In this document: piece after piece, positions 34,438-44,187 of the stretch
How positions within the stretch are numbered: position 1 is the first letter of the stretch
How the letters are laid out: every line of letters begins with the position of its first letter
Origin: Roseiarcus sp963836695
GTDB taxonomy: Bacteria; Pseudomonadota; Alphaproteobacteria; Rhizobiales; Beijerinckiaceae
Assembly (NCBI GenBank): GCA_963836695.1
Contig: CAWIKX010000040.1
Coordinates: forward strand, 310,001-374,000
DNA length: 64,000 bases
Direction of reading: 5' to 3'
The notes under the pieces: model-generated
Databases searched by the model: none
What the model was told of the DNA's origin: nothing
Seen by the model: only the letters and a program-made list of their open reading frames with translations
Made by a program: the position numbers and the translations under genes

Positions 34438-35225
34438 TTACTTAGCCGGCGCGCTCGGAACTGCGGTTGTCGGCTCGTCGAGCCGGACGATCGCCTCTTC
34501 AAGCGCGACGGGAGAAACTCGGAAGAAGCTCGTATAGGGTTTGTTGAACTCAAGGATGAGAAAGATGGCGAGCGCCACCGACGCCGCGCCAAGAACCAGC
34601 ATCGCGACCGTGGTCGGGTTCGGCCGTGACAAAAGCCCCATGCCGAAGAACATGAGGCACGACCAGGCCGCAACCGCATAGATCAGCGGCCAGGACACCG
34701 GGGTCTGCGCTTGCATGCGACATCAGAATCCGGTTTTCGCCGATAAAGGCATAATTGCGCCGCGCCTCATCGAGTAAACGCGTCTGCGACGGATTTGGCT
34801 TCAGGCTGTCGAAATAAGCGCTCATGTCGCTCATAGCCTGGACCGATGCGTCATAGGCTTGCGGGGCAGAGTCGTGCGAACCCCAGAACTGCTCGTGCGC
34901 CCAGACGAGATCGCGTCGAAAAATCTCACGCGCCTTGTCGCCCTCCGGGCCATACTGGCGCATGTGCAGATCGAATTCGAGCGCCCGCGCCGCGATCGTC
35001 TGAAGCTCCGTCTGCTGTGTGCTGAAAACGCCATAGGCCGTCCAGATCAAAAGGCCGAGGACCAGCGCGAGAAGAAGGGTCAGGAGCCCGACCACGCCGC
35101 CGATCATGTCGCGGGAGCGCTCCGCCGTATGATGTCCCGGCAGCAGGCGCTGAACGCGTGAGGCCCGCGATCCCGCACACGGCGATCAGCACGCCGACGA
35201 CAATCGCGATCGTGAGCGAACTCAT
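34438..35225 (-). pseudogene. DUF4239 (bestrophin-like) membrane protein, two frameshifts as read
   Basis: Three consecutive frames join into one protein of about 260 residues: N-terminal helix SSLTIAIVVGVLIAVCGIAG, then QRLLPGHH, helix GGVVGLLTLLLALVLGLLIW, a helical middle (QQTELQTIAARALEFD), and after the second break the C-terminal helices WPLIYAVAAWSCLMFFGMGLLS and TTVAMLVLGAASVALAIFLIL. This layout matches DUF4239 proteins. The second break lies at GACATC (34719-34724, GATGTC on the coding strand), which becomes GAGTC if one base is removed. The first break, near 35155-35180, is not at such a site. Function unknown. Confidence 0.65.
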
Positions 35226-35360
35226 TTCGGGCGCCTCGCCTCCCTCGGACACACTCTGGTGACATGTCCGGCAGGCTCCGTCCAGCGGCACAGCAGGCTG
35301 CGCTAGCCTTGGCAAGAGACGCCTGCCTCAGATGGTCAACCACAGCAAGGACTGGTTCCA

Positions 35361-36822
35361 TCATGTATGGAGGGCGTCCTTGTAGATCTTGCCGTCCTTC
35401 ATGATGATGAGGAAATTCTTCTCCGGATCCTCGATGAGTGCGATCTTGGCGATCGGATCGCCGTCCACGACGATGAGATCGGCGAATGCGCCTTCCTCGA
35501 TCACGCCGAGCTTTCCCGGATAGGGATTGCGCGGCCCGGATAAGGCCAGCAGTTCGCCATTGGTCGCCGTCGCCATCTTCAAGATTTCAGGGCTCTCGTA
35601 CCAGCGCTTGAGATGGGTCAGCATGATCCCTTGGCGCCGGGTCTTCTGGGCGGAGAACAAGAGATCCGAGCCGAAGGCGGTCTTAAGCTTGTGGGCCTTC
35701 GCCAACGGGATAGGCGGTGTTCGTTCCGGCAATGACCTGAAGCAGGTTCACCTGGCTTTGCCCGCGAAGGGGAACGGTGTCGTCCTCGCTGATGAACGGC
35801 TGGATGCTCAGCCAGACGCCCTTGTCCGCCATCAGGCTCGCCGTTGCCTCGTCCATTAGGTGCCCGTGCTCGACGCACTGAACGCCCGCATCGATCGCCC
35901 GACGGATGGCGGCGGGCGGATAGGCGTGCACGGCGACATAGGTATTGCGGTCGGCGGTCGCCTCGACGCCCGCGCGCAGCTCGGGCTCGCTGAAGGTCAG
36001 CATGTCCAGCGTGGTGCGTGGCGAAGACACGCCTCCGCCTCCCACGAGTTTGATCTGAGACGCACCCTGCAGAAGCTGCTCACGAACCCTGAGGCGCACT
36101 TCGTCGGCGCTGTCCGCGATATTGGCGGCACCAGTCCGCTCCATGTAGCTCACCGGGCCGCCGGGACTACGCGGCAGATCGGACAGCGGACGCATGTCCC
36201 CGTGTCCGCCTGTCGTCGTGATCATGGCGCCGCACGGATAGATGCGCGGTCCCGTGACAAGCCCCTCGTCGATCGCCTGCTTGAGCGCAAACGAGGGGCC
36301 GCCCAGGTCTCGAATCGTGGTGAAGCCGCGCATGAGCGTGCGCTCGGCCTCGGCGGCGGCGGCAAGGAAGAGATAGCCGACCTCGGCCGAAATCAGAGTT
36401 GAGATCGGCAGCGCGGCGAAAATGCAATGCCAGTGCGCATCGATAAGTCCCGGCATAACGACCCGGCCACCACAATCGATCGTCCGCGCGCCGTCTGGAC
36501 TTGTCGGGTTCCCGGTCGCAAGCGCCTTGATCCGTCCGCCTTCGACGATGAGCGCAAGCCCGCCACGCAATGCGTTCGACTTCCCGTCGAACAGCATAAA
36601 GTTCGTGAAGACGATTGGCTGCGTCAGGTTCGACGCGCTCTGCGCGCGCGCGACTTTGGGAAGACCAAGCGCCGCGAGTGACGCGCCTATCCCGGCCACA
36701 AATCCGCGGCGCGACAGGTCAGCGTTAATACGGCGCGTCAGCGACTGCAGTTCGCCTCCGCAACACGAGCAACCTGGAGAACCTACCGCTTCCGGCTGAT
36801 CGCCTGATGAGCAAGAAAACAT
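35361..36822 (-). pseudogene. Tat-exported amidohydrolase (imidazolonepropionase-like), frameshifted as read
   Basis: A metal-dependent amidohydrolase of about 486 residues if one extra base is removed. A twin-arginine signal is visible (DLSRRGFVAGIGASLAALGLPKVARA), so export is folded through Tat. Metal ligands: HWH in MPGLIDAHWHC, Lys in ASQIKLVGGGGVSSP, His in VAVHAYPP and CVEHGHLMD, Asp in AFGSDLLFS. The frame breaks after GTNTAYP at 35707-35709, in a three-base run (ggg on the forward strand); one base fewer joins it to LAKAHKLKTAFGSD. The tail GAFADLIVVDGDPI is typical. It begins about 55 bases from the DUF1254 gene on the same strand. Probably a dipeptidase or lactonase-like enzyme of unknown substrate. 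Confidence 0.82.
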
Positions 36823-36877
36823 ATGGCTTTCCTCCGTCGGCGGAAGCTCCTAACCGGACCCGCGAGCCCACTCGCGA

Positions 36878-38197
36878 TCAGTTCACGCGCCTGATCGCGG
36901 GCGGGTTCCAACGGCCGTCGGCGACCTGAGGTTTCGGCGCATAGAGCCGGAGCGTCAAAGCGAGCCCGCCGCTCTTTGGCGACGGAAGCCAATTCGGTTC
37001 TTTATCAGGGCCGGGGTTTCCGTTCTGGACGTAGAGGTCGAGCGAGCCGTCCGCGCCAAACTTGAGCGCATCGCGGTCGCCGATCGCGAATCTGTTCAGC
37101 GGATTGGCGACCTGGAATCCCTCCTCGTCGTAAAGCGTCAGCGACCAGAACGCGTCTACTGGAGGCAGTTCGTCCTTCGTGAAATGGAGGACGTATTTGC
37201 TTCCTCCGGTGACCGGCTTGCCGTCCGCGTCACTCACGTTCAAGGGATAGATCGCGTCCTCGACCTGATTGGCGCCGAGCCCCAACATCGCGACGATGGC
37301 GCGCTTGAGGTAATAGTTGCCATAGACGCCCATGGTGTCCGTGTTCATTTGCCAGCCATTGACGATGCGGGCGAGCGTCGGCGCCTTGTCGTGCATGAGC
37401 TTGAGCCCTGCGGCGGCGGCGCGGGCGAGGACGTCGGGAGTGACCTTGCTGGCATCGAAGCTCTTGCCAGGCTCGATCCCGATGCGCCTCAGCCGGGCGA
37501 CGGTCGACCAGTCGGTGAGGTGAGGCGGGTTCAGCTTCATCAACTCCGCGCCGCGCTTGAAATAATCGACCGGCGCCATTCCATTTAACTGTCGCAGTGG
37601 TTCGGTCTTGGTGTCGACGGCCGGGTCGATCGCTTGGCTGACCGCCCGCGCGGGCTTTCCCCAATCGGCGAGCAGGGTGACCCTGTACCCGTCCTGGACC
37701 TTGTGAACCGCGTCGTAGTCCTTGACGCCATTGGTCTGGGTGCGGCCTATGATCCAGACATAGGGCGTGGGCGCGTCGATCCGCTCGACATCCGCCGGCG
37801 ATTGCCCGCTCCACCTAGGCGGAACGACGGCGAAACTCGCAGCGCCGGTCCCGTTCGTGCGCTTTCCCGGGACGGCGAAGACATCGCTCCACATATCGAG
37901 CATGGGCAGCATGAAATAGCGGCCGCCAGTGTCCGCGGTCGAGACAACGACAGGGCCCGACGTGAGGTCGAGCCAGGCGCTCGAATAGAGCGTATCGAAA
38001 TTCGGCCGCACCACCGCCCGCATGTCGGCGCTCGGAAACGCGCGAATGTGGGTGAATGCGTTCGCCGGCCCACCCATGGGACTGACCTTGGGATCGAGGT
38101 TGATCAGCTGCTTGCGCGTCAGGTCCATGAGGATCAAAGGATAAAGATAGATGTAGGCCTGCTGCGCAATCGCCTGCGCTTCGTAGGCGTCATCCAT
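36878..38197 (-). CDS. DUF1254/DUF1214 domain protein
   Basis: A 439-residue protein containing DUF1254 (residues ~10-140: YIYLYPLILMDLTRKQ, RPNFDTLYSSAWLDL, GRYFMLPMLDMWSDVF) and DUF1214 (residues ~310-420: YVLHFTKDELPPVDAFWSLTLYDEEGF, NRFAIGDRDALKF, SLDLYVQNGNPGPDKEPNWLP). Related proteins are usually secreted, but this start (MDDAYEAQAIAQQ) has no signal peptide. Biochemical role of the family is unsettled. Same strand and close to the Tat-exported amidohydrolase, so the two may be cotranscribed. Confidence 0.85.
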   Translation of the reverse strand: MDDAYEAQAIAQQAYIYLYPLILMDLTRKQLINLDPKVSPMGGPANAFTHIRAFPSADMRAVVRPNFDTLYSSAWLDLTSGPVVVSTADTGGRYFMLPMLDMWSDVFAVPGKRTNGTGAASFAVVPPRWSGQSPADVERIDAPTPYVWIIGRTQTNGVKDYDAVHKVQDGYRVTLLADWGKPARAVSQAIDPAVDTKTEPLRQLNGMAPVDYFKRGAELMKLNPPHLTDWSTVARLRRIGIEPGKSFDASKVTPDVLARAAAAGLKLMHDKAPTLARIVNGWQMNTDTMGVYGNYYLKRAIVAMLGLGANQVEDAIYPLNVSDADGKPVTGGSKYVLHFTKDELPPVDAFWSLTLYDEEGFQVANPLNRFAIGDRDALKFGADGSLDLYVQNGNPGPDKEPNWLPSPKSGGLALTLRLYAPKPQVADGRWNPPAIRRVN

Positions 38198-38334
38198 GCG
38201 CCGTTCCTTCCTTCAATGTGGGCGCGGCTGTCGTTTCAATTCCGAGCACCGTCGCCGCGCCAGTCGCCAATTGTTTCATCGCGCAACTGCCGCCGGTCTG
38301 GATCAGAGCGCATCAAATTGGCCTCAACGAGGCA

Positions 38335-39183
38335 TCAGGCCTTCGCGAATTTGGCGAAGGCCTCCTTGTAGTCCGGATGCCAGCGCGAGAGCGGCGGCCG
38401 GTTCTCGACGATATCGCCGGCCGCCCAGAGAATTCGCCGCTCGTCCATCTCGCGCGGCACGTCGTTGTCGGGACAAAGGATGTAGAAGTCGCCCTTCCCC
38501 ATCGCCGGCAGCATGAAGTCGACGAGCTGTTCCGGCGTCCAGGCGGCGGCCGGCTTCTCGGTCCTTGAACCCTTGGTCATAGAAGTGAAAACGAAGCCCG
38601 GGATGAGCAGATGCGCGCTCACGCGGCAGCCCTCGATGTTGCGCAATTCGTGCGCCAGCGCCTCCGTCACGACCTTCACGCCCGCCTTCGAGACATTGTA
38701 GGCCGTTTCTCCCGGCGGGCAGGTGATGCCCTGCTTCGAGCCCGTGTTGATGATCGCCGCCGCCGACCCCTGCCGGATCATGTCGGGGCCAAAAGCTTGC
38801 ACTCCGTTAACCACGCCCCAGAGGTTGACGTCGAGAATGCGCCGCCAGCGGGCTGGATCGCCGAACACTTCCCCGCCTCCGCCCGTCCCGGCATTGTTCA
38901 TGAGCACGGCGACTTCGCCGAATGCATCAAAGACCGACGTTTTGAGGCGCTGGACGTCGTCAAGCTTGCTCACGTCGACAGCGAAGGATCGCACGTCATC
39001 CGGCTTGGCCGCGGTCGCGCGGACCTTCGCTGCGCTGGTCTCGAGCGCCTCGCCGCCCAAGTCCGCCATGCACACTTTCATACCGAGCGCGGCGAATTTG
39101 GCCGATGCCGCCAAGCCGATGCCGCTGGCTGCTCCGGTTATGACCGCGACACGGTTGGCGGCCAATGCGGGATGATTGGGCAA
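38335..39183 (-). CDS. SDR family NAD(P)-dependent oxidoreductase
   Basis: A 282-residue classical SDR. Cofactor loop TGAASGIGLAAS, an NNAG motif (LMNNAGTGGGG), catalytic Ser in IINTGSKQG, Tyr/Lys in AYNVSKAGVK. The C-terminus is longer than in the minimal family (WAAGDIVENRPPLSRWHPDYKEAF), a feature of SDRs acting on larger substrates. The TTG at 39183 is chosen as start since GGAGGA lies just upstream of it and the strand begins ten residues later; an upstream ATG frame exists but has no SDR sequence. Substrate unknown. Confidence 0.8.
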   Translation of the reverse strand: MPNHPALAANRVAVITGAASGIGLAASAKFAALGMKVCMADLGGEALETSAAKVRATAAKPDDVRSFAVDVSKLDDVQRLKTSVFDAFGEVAVLMNNAGTGGGGEVFGDPARWRRILDVNLWGVVNGVQAFGPDMIRQGSAAAIINTGSKQGITCPPGETAYNVSKAGVKVVTEALAHELRNIEGCRVSAHLLIPGFVFTSMTKGSRTEKPAAAWTPEQLVDFMLPAMGKGDFYILCPDNDVPREMDERRILWAAGDIVENRPPLSRWHPDYKEAFAKFAKA

Positions 39184-39487
39184 TTCAAGTCCTCCGATCC
39201 TGGAAATGGGGCACGCTACCATCGCGCCGAGCGCCCGTCCGCAATTGTTCGCCGTGAAGGATTGGCGGCTCACCCGCGAGCCACCGCTCTCCGGCCGGAG
39301 GCGATAGCAATTTGATTACACTTTAGCACAACCTAAATTCAATCCCTTGTAACTAAGGCAACAACCTTAGCTTGTATCACACCGGTACTCAACGTATTTA
39401 ATAAAAATGGAGCCACCCGATGTCAGGTGTTGGCGGTCTCGGGCCAGTCATGAACAAAAACATGACTTGCACCCGGGCGGGAGATGC
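39184..39487. promoter_or_regulatory. AT-rich upstream region of the PEP-CTERM gene with an inverted repeat
   Basis: About 300 bases between divergent genes, locally AT-rich from 39310 to 39410. A perfect inverted repeat CTAAGG-caacaa-CCTTAG lies at 39353-39370, about 120 bases upstream of the PEP-CTERM start. It may be an operator or hairpin of the PEP-CTERM gene leader. No gene is supported. Confidence 0.35.
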
Positions 39488-40046
39488 ATGATGCGTAAGA
39501 ACTCTTGTTACCACGATTGCTGCGCTGTCAGCTGCAATGTTGCTATCCGTTACAACGGCGAACGCGGCCATCTACAAATTCACCTTCCAGTCGAGCGACG
39601 TCGAACTCACGGCTATTGGCGAATTCACCGTCAACGCTGCCGAGCAAGTGACGGCCGTCTCGGGCGCCATCTCCGGCCTGACCAATCAAGCCATCAGCGG
39701 GGTCGCCGCCAATCCGAGCTTCCCGGCTCCGTCCTATAGCTCGGACGGTTCGTTCATCTTCAACAACGCGTTCTACCCGATCGGCAATGCGTTCGACACC
39801 AACGGCCTCTTGTTCGTCACGGCGGAGAATCCGGGCGGCTATTGGAATCTCTGGGGGACCTCGCCCGGCAATTATTCGCTCTATGAGTCCGTTGGCAGCT
39901 ACAATTATGCGATCCAAGAGAGCGGAACTCTGAGCGTGGCTGCCGCGCCGGAACCGTCGACTTGGGCGATGTTGGCCCTCGGTTTCGCGAGCCTCGGCCT
40001 CTTCGGCCGCCGGCGAGGTGAGCGTCTCGCTCCCGCTTTTGGCTGA
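39488..40046 (+). CDS. PEP-CTERM sorting domain protein, frameshift within the signal peptide as read
   Basis: A secreted protein of about 185 residues ending in PEPSTWAMLALGFASLGLF and GRRR: the PEP motif, a hydrophobic helix and a basic tail, the substrate signal for exosortase. The mature part is Ser/Asn/Gly-rich. The signal peptide starts at ATGATGCGTAAG (39488), breaks, and continues in the next frame as LVTTIAALSAAMLLSVTTANA. The break is at GAACTC (39499-39504); one base less gives GACTC and the sequence MMRKTLVTTIAAL. No exosortase gene is in the window. Function of the mature part unknown. Confidence 0.8.
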
Positions 40047-40159
40047 CCCCAGGCCGCTCGAAGCGAGCAAGCGTCGCCGCGTGGGTCGGCCTCCTTTCCT
40101 GCGCTTAACGTTGCACGCGCGATTGCAGGAAAAGAAAATTAAGCCAGTTTAAAACCGAT

Positions 40160-40209
40160 CGGTTGTGGCGCTTGACTCTTGAGCTGCTTAGCTTTTTAAA
40201 ACACAACCG
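40160..40209. repeat. Inverted repeat downstream of the PEP-CTERM gene
   Basis: CGGTTGTG at 40160-40167 and CACAACCG at 40202-40209 form a perfect 8-base inverted repeat with a 34-base spacer that is AT-rich. No T run follows, so it is not a typical terminator. The interval 40047-40305 holds nothing else I can support. Confidence 0.4.
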
Positions 40210-40305
40210 CTCGCGAGAGTTAAAAACGGTCTTTCTGAGTTGTAACGCGATCGTGATGGTCCGGAATCGCCTCTGATCCGAGCTGCTGGTTCGAAGGGTC
40301 TAGGG

Positions 40306-40879
40306 ATGTCCATTCACGGCAGACGGTCTCATTCGCCCGTCCGTCGGCTAACGACGCCGCCCGCGAGCGCGCGCCCCGCGGTCGATGCTGAACGGGCCGA
40401 GACACCCCTCCTCGACGCCGATCGGTTGATCGCAGCGTTCCGAAGTCCGCGCCTATGCGGAGGCGCGCCAACGCCAACGGCAGGCGAGCGCGCCGGACGT
40501 CGCCGCCCATTGGGGTCAGGTGGCGAACCTCATCGCCCGGCGGACGGGCGAACCGCGCGCCGACCAACCGTCCAACGTCGCTGAGCGCGCCCTGGCCTCA
40601 GGTGTGCGTCCCGCCATCGGATTTTTCGAGGTTGACACGTTGGACGAGCTCGAACGCGTTCTCGCCGTCCGAACGCAACGCTTCCGGCTGCAGTTCTTTG
40701 GCGTCGGGGCCGATCTCGGCCCCACCGTTCTCACCGAGAGCGAAATTCACGCGACAGACGCCTCCGTCGCAATCCGCGAAGCCGCCGAAACAAGCTGGCC
40801 GCCCCGAGCGGTCGGCCTTCGCCTGCTTGATCTCGAGGGGCGGGAAATCTTCGAGCGGCTCAAGGCCGATCTCCGATAG
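40306..40879 (+). pseudogene. Hypothetical protein, probable single frameshift as read
   Basis: Two frames join into one protein of about 190 residues: LLDADRLIAAF from the first and VRAYAEARQRQRQASAPDVAAHWGQVANLIARR from the second, continuing through GFFEVDTLDELERVLAV to a C-terminal region EAAETSWPPRAVGLRLLDLEGREIFERL. The break is at GAAGTC (40442-40447); removing one base gives GAGTC and joins the helices smoothly. Helical, soluble and without a recognised domain. The two-frame reading is supported by the continuity of the helical segments only, so I am moderately sure. Confidence 0.5.
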
Positions 40880-40957
40880 CGCCAAGACGCTGTGGCTGCG
40901 GCGGTCGCAGTTCGATCCGCCTTCCGTGAGTGAGCGGCAGACGATAGACTGGCGCTT

Positions 40958-41566
40958 ATGCCCCGTCCCGCCTTTCTCCTCGCGCCCGGCGCCGGGGCGC
41001 CGTCCTCGCATCCGCGAATGCGGGCCTTCGCGCAGCTCCTGGAGACGATCGGTCCGGTCCAACCGTTCGATTACCCTTACGCCCTGGCGGGCCGAGGGCG
41101 GCCGGACCCACTGCCGAAGCTGATTGCGGCTCATCGAGCGGCGCTCGCCGCGCTTCGCGCAAAGCATGAGGGGCCGATCGTGCTCGCTGGTAAAAGCATG
41201 GGCGGACGTGTCGGCTGCCATGTCGCCCTGACCGATCCGGTCGAAGCCGTCATCTGCTTTGGCTATCCCCTCTGCGGAGCTGGCGACCGGTCGAAGCTTC
41301 GCGATCAAGTTCTGCTGGAGCTCAAAGTGCCAATTCTATTTGCCCAGGGAACCCGCGACCCACTCTGTCCGCTCGACCTGCTCGAAGGCGTGCGGCAGCG
41401 GATGCATGCGCCCACGACACTGTATGTCGTGGAGGGAGGCGACCACTCGCTCATCGTGTCGAAAACGGCGTTGAAGGCGCTGGGATCGAGCCAGGAGGAA
41501 GTCGACGACAGCATGATGACCGCGATCGTCCGTTTTCTTAGCGAAGTACTTAACCAGTCTTCGTAG
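40958..41566 (+). CDS. Alpha/beta-hydrolase (KANL3/TEX30-like)
   Basis: A 202-residue small alpha/beta hydrolase of the KANL3/Tex30 group. Oxyanion region LLAPGAGAPSSHPRM, nucleophile elbow GKSMGGR with Ser80, a catalytic Asp in FAQGTRDPLCP and His in EGGDHSLIV. The family is broad and most members are of unknown substrate. Stands 79 bases after the hypothetical gene. No signal peptide, so cytoplasmic. Confidence 0.82.
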   Translation: MPRPAFLLAPGAGAPSSHPRMRAFAQLLETIGPVQPFDYPYALAGRGRPDPLPKLIAAHRAALAALRAKHEGPIVLAGKSMGGRVGCHVALTDPVEAVICFGYPLCGAGDRSKLRDQVLLELKVPILFAQGTRDPLCPLDLLEGVRQRMHAPTTLYVVEGGDHSLIVSKTALKALGSSQEEVDDSMMTAIVRFLSEVLNQSS

Positions 41567-41674
41567 GCCACAAGCTTATTTCTTTCCCTTCATCCGTCTC
41601 CGCGCATTGACAGTCCTTCGCCCTTACCTTCCTAATGACTCCAATGCGGCGTTCGTAACTTAAGGATAAGCAAA

Positions 41675-42349
41675 GTGCGAGGTCGCGCGCGATGCGCGCT
41701 CGGTGTTGGCGCGGCGCTGATCGCGATGGCGGCGATAAATGCGGCACGCGCCGACGTCCGCTCAATCAATCTGGATGAATGCTCCGCAAGTTGCGTTCCT
41801 GCCGCAATCGGTGAGCAGGCCGTCGCCGAGGGCGACGCCGCGACCGGCATCACCCTGTCCCGGTTAGGCGACGACGCGAACGATCCCAATTCGACTCTAA
41901 TCTTCGACCGGAGGGCCGTACCAACGGCCCTAGCCGACGGATTGCCGTCGGCGCTCGCCTCTGCGAGCGGTGAGGCCCCCGAAGCGCGCGGCGTTTCGCC
42001 TTATGACTTTTTCGCGGACGTCATCGACGTTCCGCACTCTGCCGACGCGCGCTTTTTCGTCTTCACCCCCACGCGCACCAGCCAGCTCAGCGCCTTTCTG
42101 TGGGCCAGTTCCGACTTTTTTGGGCGGCCGTCCGGCGATATAGCCTCCCGTCGCGGCCTCGCCCTCTCCGTTGACGCTGACGCGCTATTCGGCGCGATGA
42201 CGATGCGAACGCGGGCAACGCCAACGCCAAGCCCTTCGCCGCTGTCGGGGCCGCCTTCTTCGGACGCGTCCGCGCCCTTCGGGCAAGTTGGGGATGAGGC
42301 GGGGCCGTCGGCGGAATTTTCTTCGGATGGCGCCGAATCAAACAAGTGA
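41675..42349 (+). CDS. Secreted protein of unknown function with Pro/Ser-rich tail
   Basis: A 224-residue exported protein: signal peptide CALGVGAALIAMAAINAARA, then a compact region with two Cys (DECSASC), a middle segment RFFVFTPTRTSQLSAFLWASSDFFG, and a low-complexity C-terminus rich in Pro, Ser, Gly and Asp. The start is a GTG at 41675 preceded by AAGGA at good spacing. No domain recognised. It stands alone. Confidence 0.55.
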   Translation: MRGRARCALGVGAALIAMAAINAARADVRSINLDECSASCVPAAIGEQAVAEGDAATGITLSRLGDDANDPNSTLIFDRRAVPTALADGLPSALASASGEAPEARGVSPYDFFADVIDVPHSADARFFVFTPTRTSQLSAFLWASSDFFGRPSGDIASRRGLALSVDADALFGAMTMRTRATPTPSPSPLSGPPSSDASAPFGQVGDEAGPSAEFSSDGAESNK

Positions 42350-42564
42350 GCGTTGCCGGACGTAGCAGCACGAACGAGCGCCTAGACTAAGCGGTTCCTA
42401 GACTCTGGATCGTCTCGCGGGGGCCGGAGCTGGGCCATTCCCGGCGCACCATCGCTCGCGTAAGAGCCATTCGATTTGCGCCAATCGCCAAGCGTTCTAC
42501 AAAATGAAGCGCGTGCCTTAGGCTGCATGCGGAACAGCCATGAGCATTAGGAAGGGAAGCGCGA

Positions 42565-44163
42565 TTGCGGGATTTCCATCGGAGCGGGCGCAGCCCCGTC
42601 TATTCGGTGAACGGGATGGCTGCGACCTCCATGCCGATCGCTTCGCTTACCGCCATCGACGTCTTACGCGCGGGCGGTAACGCTGTCGACGCCGCGGTTG
42701 CGGCTTGCGCCGTCCTCGCGGTCGTCGAGCCGCAATCGACCGGGCTCGGGGGCGATTGCTTTAGCCTTTGCACGCCTCCGGGAGGCGCCAGAGTTGTCGC
42801 CGTCAATGGCTCCGGCCGGTCAGCCGCGGCCTCCTCTCTGGAGGCGATCATGGCCACGGGCCCCTGCCCACCTGAGGATATATCGCCGCACGCGGTCACG
42901 ATTCCGGGCGCGGTCTCCGGCTGGCAATTGCTGCTGGACGCCTATGGGACCAAAGGATTCGACGAATTGCTGCTCCCGGCCATCCGTTGCGCCGAGGAGG
43001 GCTTTCCCGTGCATCAGCGCGTGGCCTGGGATTGGTCGATGCAAGTGGACAAGCTGCGTCGAGCGGGGAACCGGCTCTTCCTGCCCGGCGGCGGCGCGCC
43101 TCGGGAAGGCGACCGGTTTGTCCAGACCGCGCTCGCCGCCACGCTGCGCGCCATCGCCAAGGGCGGCGCTGACGCTTTCTACAGCGGGCCGATTGCGGCG
43201 GACATGGGTGCCACGCTCCGAGCGCGCGGTGGTTCTCACACAGAAGAGGATTTCGCCAAGGGACGGAAGGCGGCGGAGTTCGTCGAGCCGATCTCACTCC
43301 AGTGGCGGGGTCTCGACGTATGGCAGTGTCCACCCAACGGACCGGGACTGGCAACGCTGATGATCCTGGGCGAACTGGAAGCGCTCGGCGACGCTCCGGA
43401 CGGACCCTCGGGCGTGACGCGCTTCCATCGGCACATCGAGGCTGCGCGGATGGCCTTCCGCGACCGGAGCGCCTTCCTCGCCGACCCGCTCCGACGGGAA
43501 ACGCCGTTGAGCCGTCTGCTCGCCCCGGACTACCTTGCCGCGCTGGCGCGGCATGTCGACGATCGGCGCTCCCTTCCCTCTCTGCCGGCGCCAGGCGAGA
43601 TCGCGCTCGCGGCGAGCGGCGACACCGTCTATCTTTCGGTCGTCGATCGCGACGGCGGCGCATGCAGCCTCATCAATTCGATCTACGAGACCTTCGGCAG
43701 CGGCATCCTCGCCGAAGGCTCGGGGGTGCTCTTACAGAACCGGGGGTTGTGCTTTGCTTTCGAGGCCGACCATCCGAACAGCTTTGCGCCAGACACGCGT
43801 CCCGCGCACACCATCATGCCAGGCTTGGCCACGAGGAACGGCAAGCCCGCAATCTGCTTTGGCGTGATGGGCGGGCATTACCAGCCAATAGGCCAGAGCT
43901 GGGTTCTGACCAATGCGTTTGAATACGGCATGGACATTCAGCAGGCGCTCGATTTTCCTCGAGTTTGCCCGCACCTCGGAGAGGTCGAGATCGAACGCGG
44001 CGTTTCGCCGGCGATTCGTACGGGGCTCGCCGGGCTTGGCCACAAGCTGACCGAAGTCGAGCGGCCGCTCGGCGGTGGACAGGCGATCATGATCGACCAC
44101 GAGCGCGGCATACTGATCGGCGGCTCGGACCCGCGCAAGGATGGCGTGGCGCTCGGCTATTAG
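42565..44163 (+). CDS. Gamma-glutamyltransferase family protein
   Basis: A 532-residue Ntn-hydrolase of the gamma-glutamyltranspeptidase family. The large-subunit start NGMAATSMPIASLTAIDVLRAGGNAVDAAVAACAVLAVVEP is characteristic. Self-cleavage should occur before Thr354 in SGDTVYLSVVDRDGGACSLINSIYETFGSG, which lines up with the TTHxSVVD motif; the second Thr is Val here. Other conserved parts are HTIMPGL, GVMGGHYQPIG and GGGQAIMID. No signal peptide is seen, unlike periplasmic GGT, so it may be cytoplasmic and act on another gamma-glutamyl or cephalosporin-like amide. TTG start at 42565 after AGGAAGGG. Convergent with the chemosensory operon. Confidence 0.88.
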   Translation: MRDFHRSGRSPVYSVNGMAATSMPIASLTAIDVLRAGGNAVDAAVAACAVLAVVEPQSTGLGGDCFSLCTPPGGARVVAVNGSGRSAAASSLEAIMATGPCPPEDISPHAVTIPGAVSGWQLLLDAYGTKGFDELLLPAIRCAEEGFPVHQRVAWDWSMQVDKLRRAGNRLFLPGGGAPREGDRFVQTALAATLRAIAKGGADAFYSGPIAADMGATLRARGGSHTEEDFAKGRKAAEFVEPISLQWRGLDVWQCPPNGPGLATLMILGELEALGDAPDGPSGVTRFHRHIEAARMAFRDRSAFLADPLRRETPLSRLLAPDYLAALARHVDDRRSLPSLPAPGEIALAASGDTVYLSVVDRDGGACSLINSIYETFGSGILAEGSGVLLQNRGLCFAFEADHPNSFAPDTRPAHTIMPGLATRNGKPAICFGVMGGHYQPIGQSWVLTNAFEYGMDIQQALDFPRVCPHLGEVEIERGVSPAIRTGLAGLGHKLTEVERPLGGGQAIMIDHERGILIGGSDPRKDGVALGY

Positions 44164-44187
44164 GCGGGGCCGAAAGGATCGTCTCGT

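Noticed and set aside
40160..40209. Intrinsic terminator after the PEP-CTERM gene
   Set aside because: The arms are only eight bases, the spacer is 34 bases and no T run follows; kept only as an inverted repeat.
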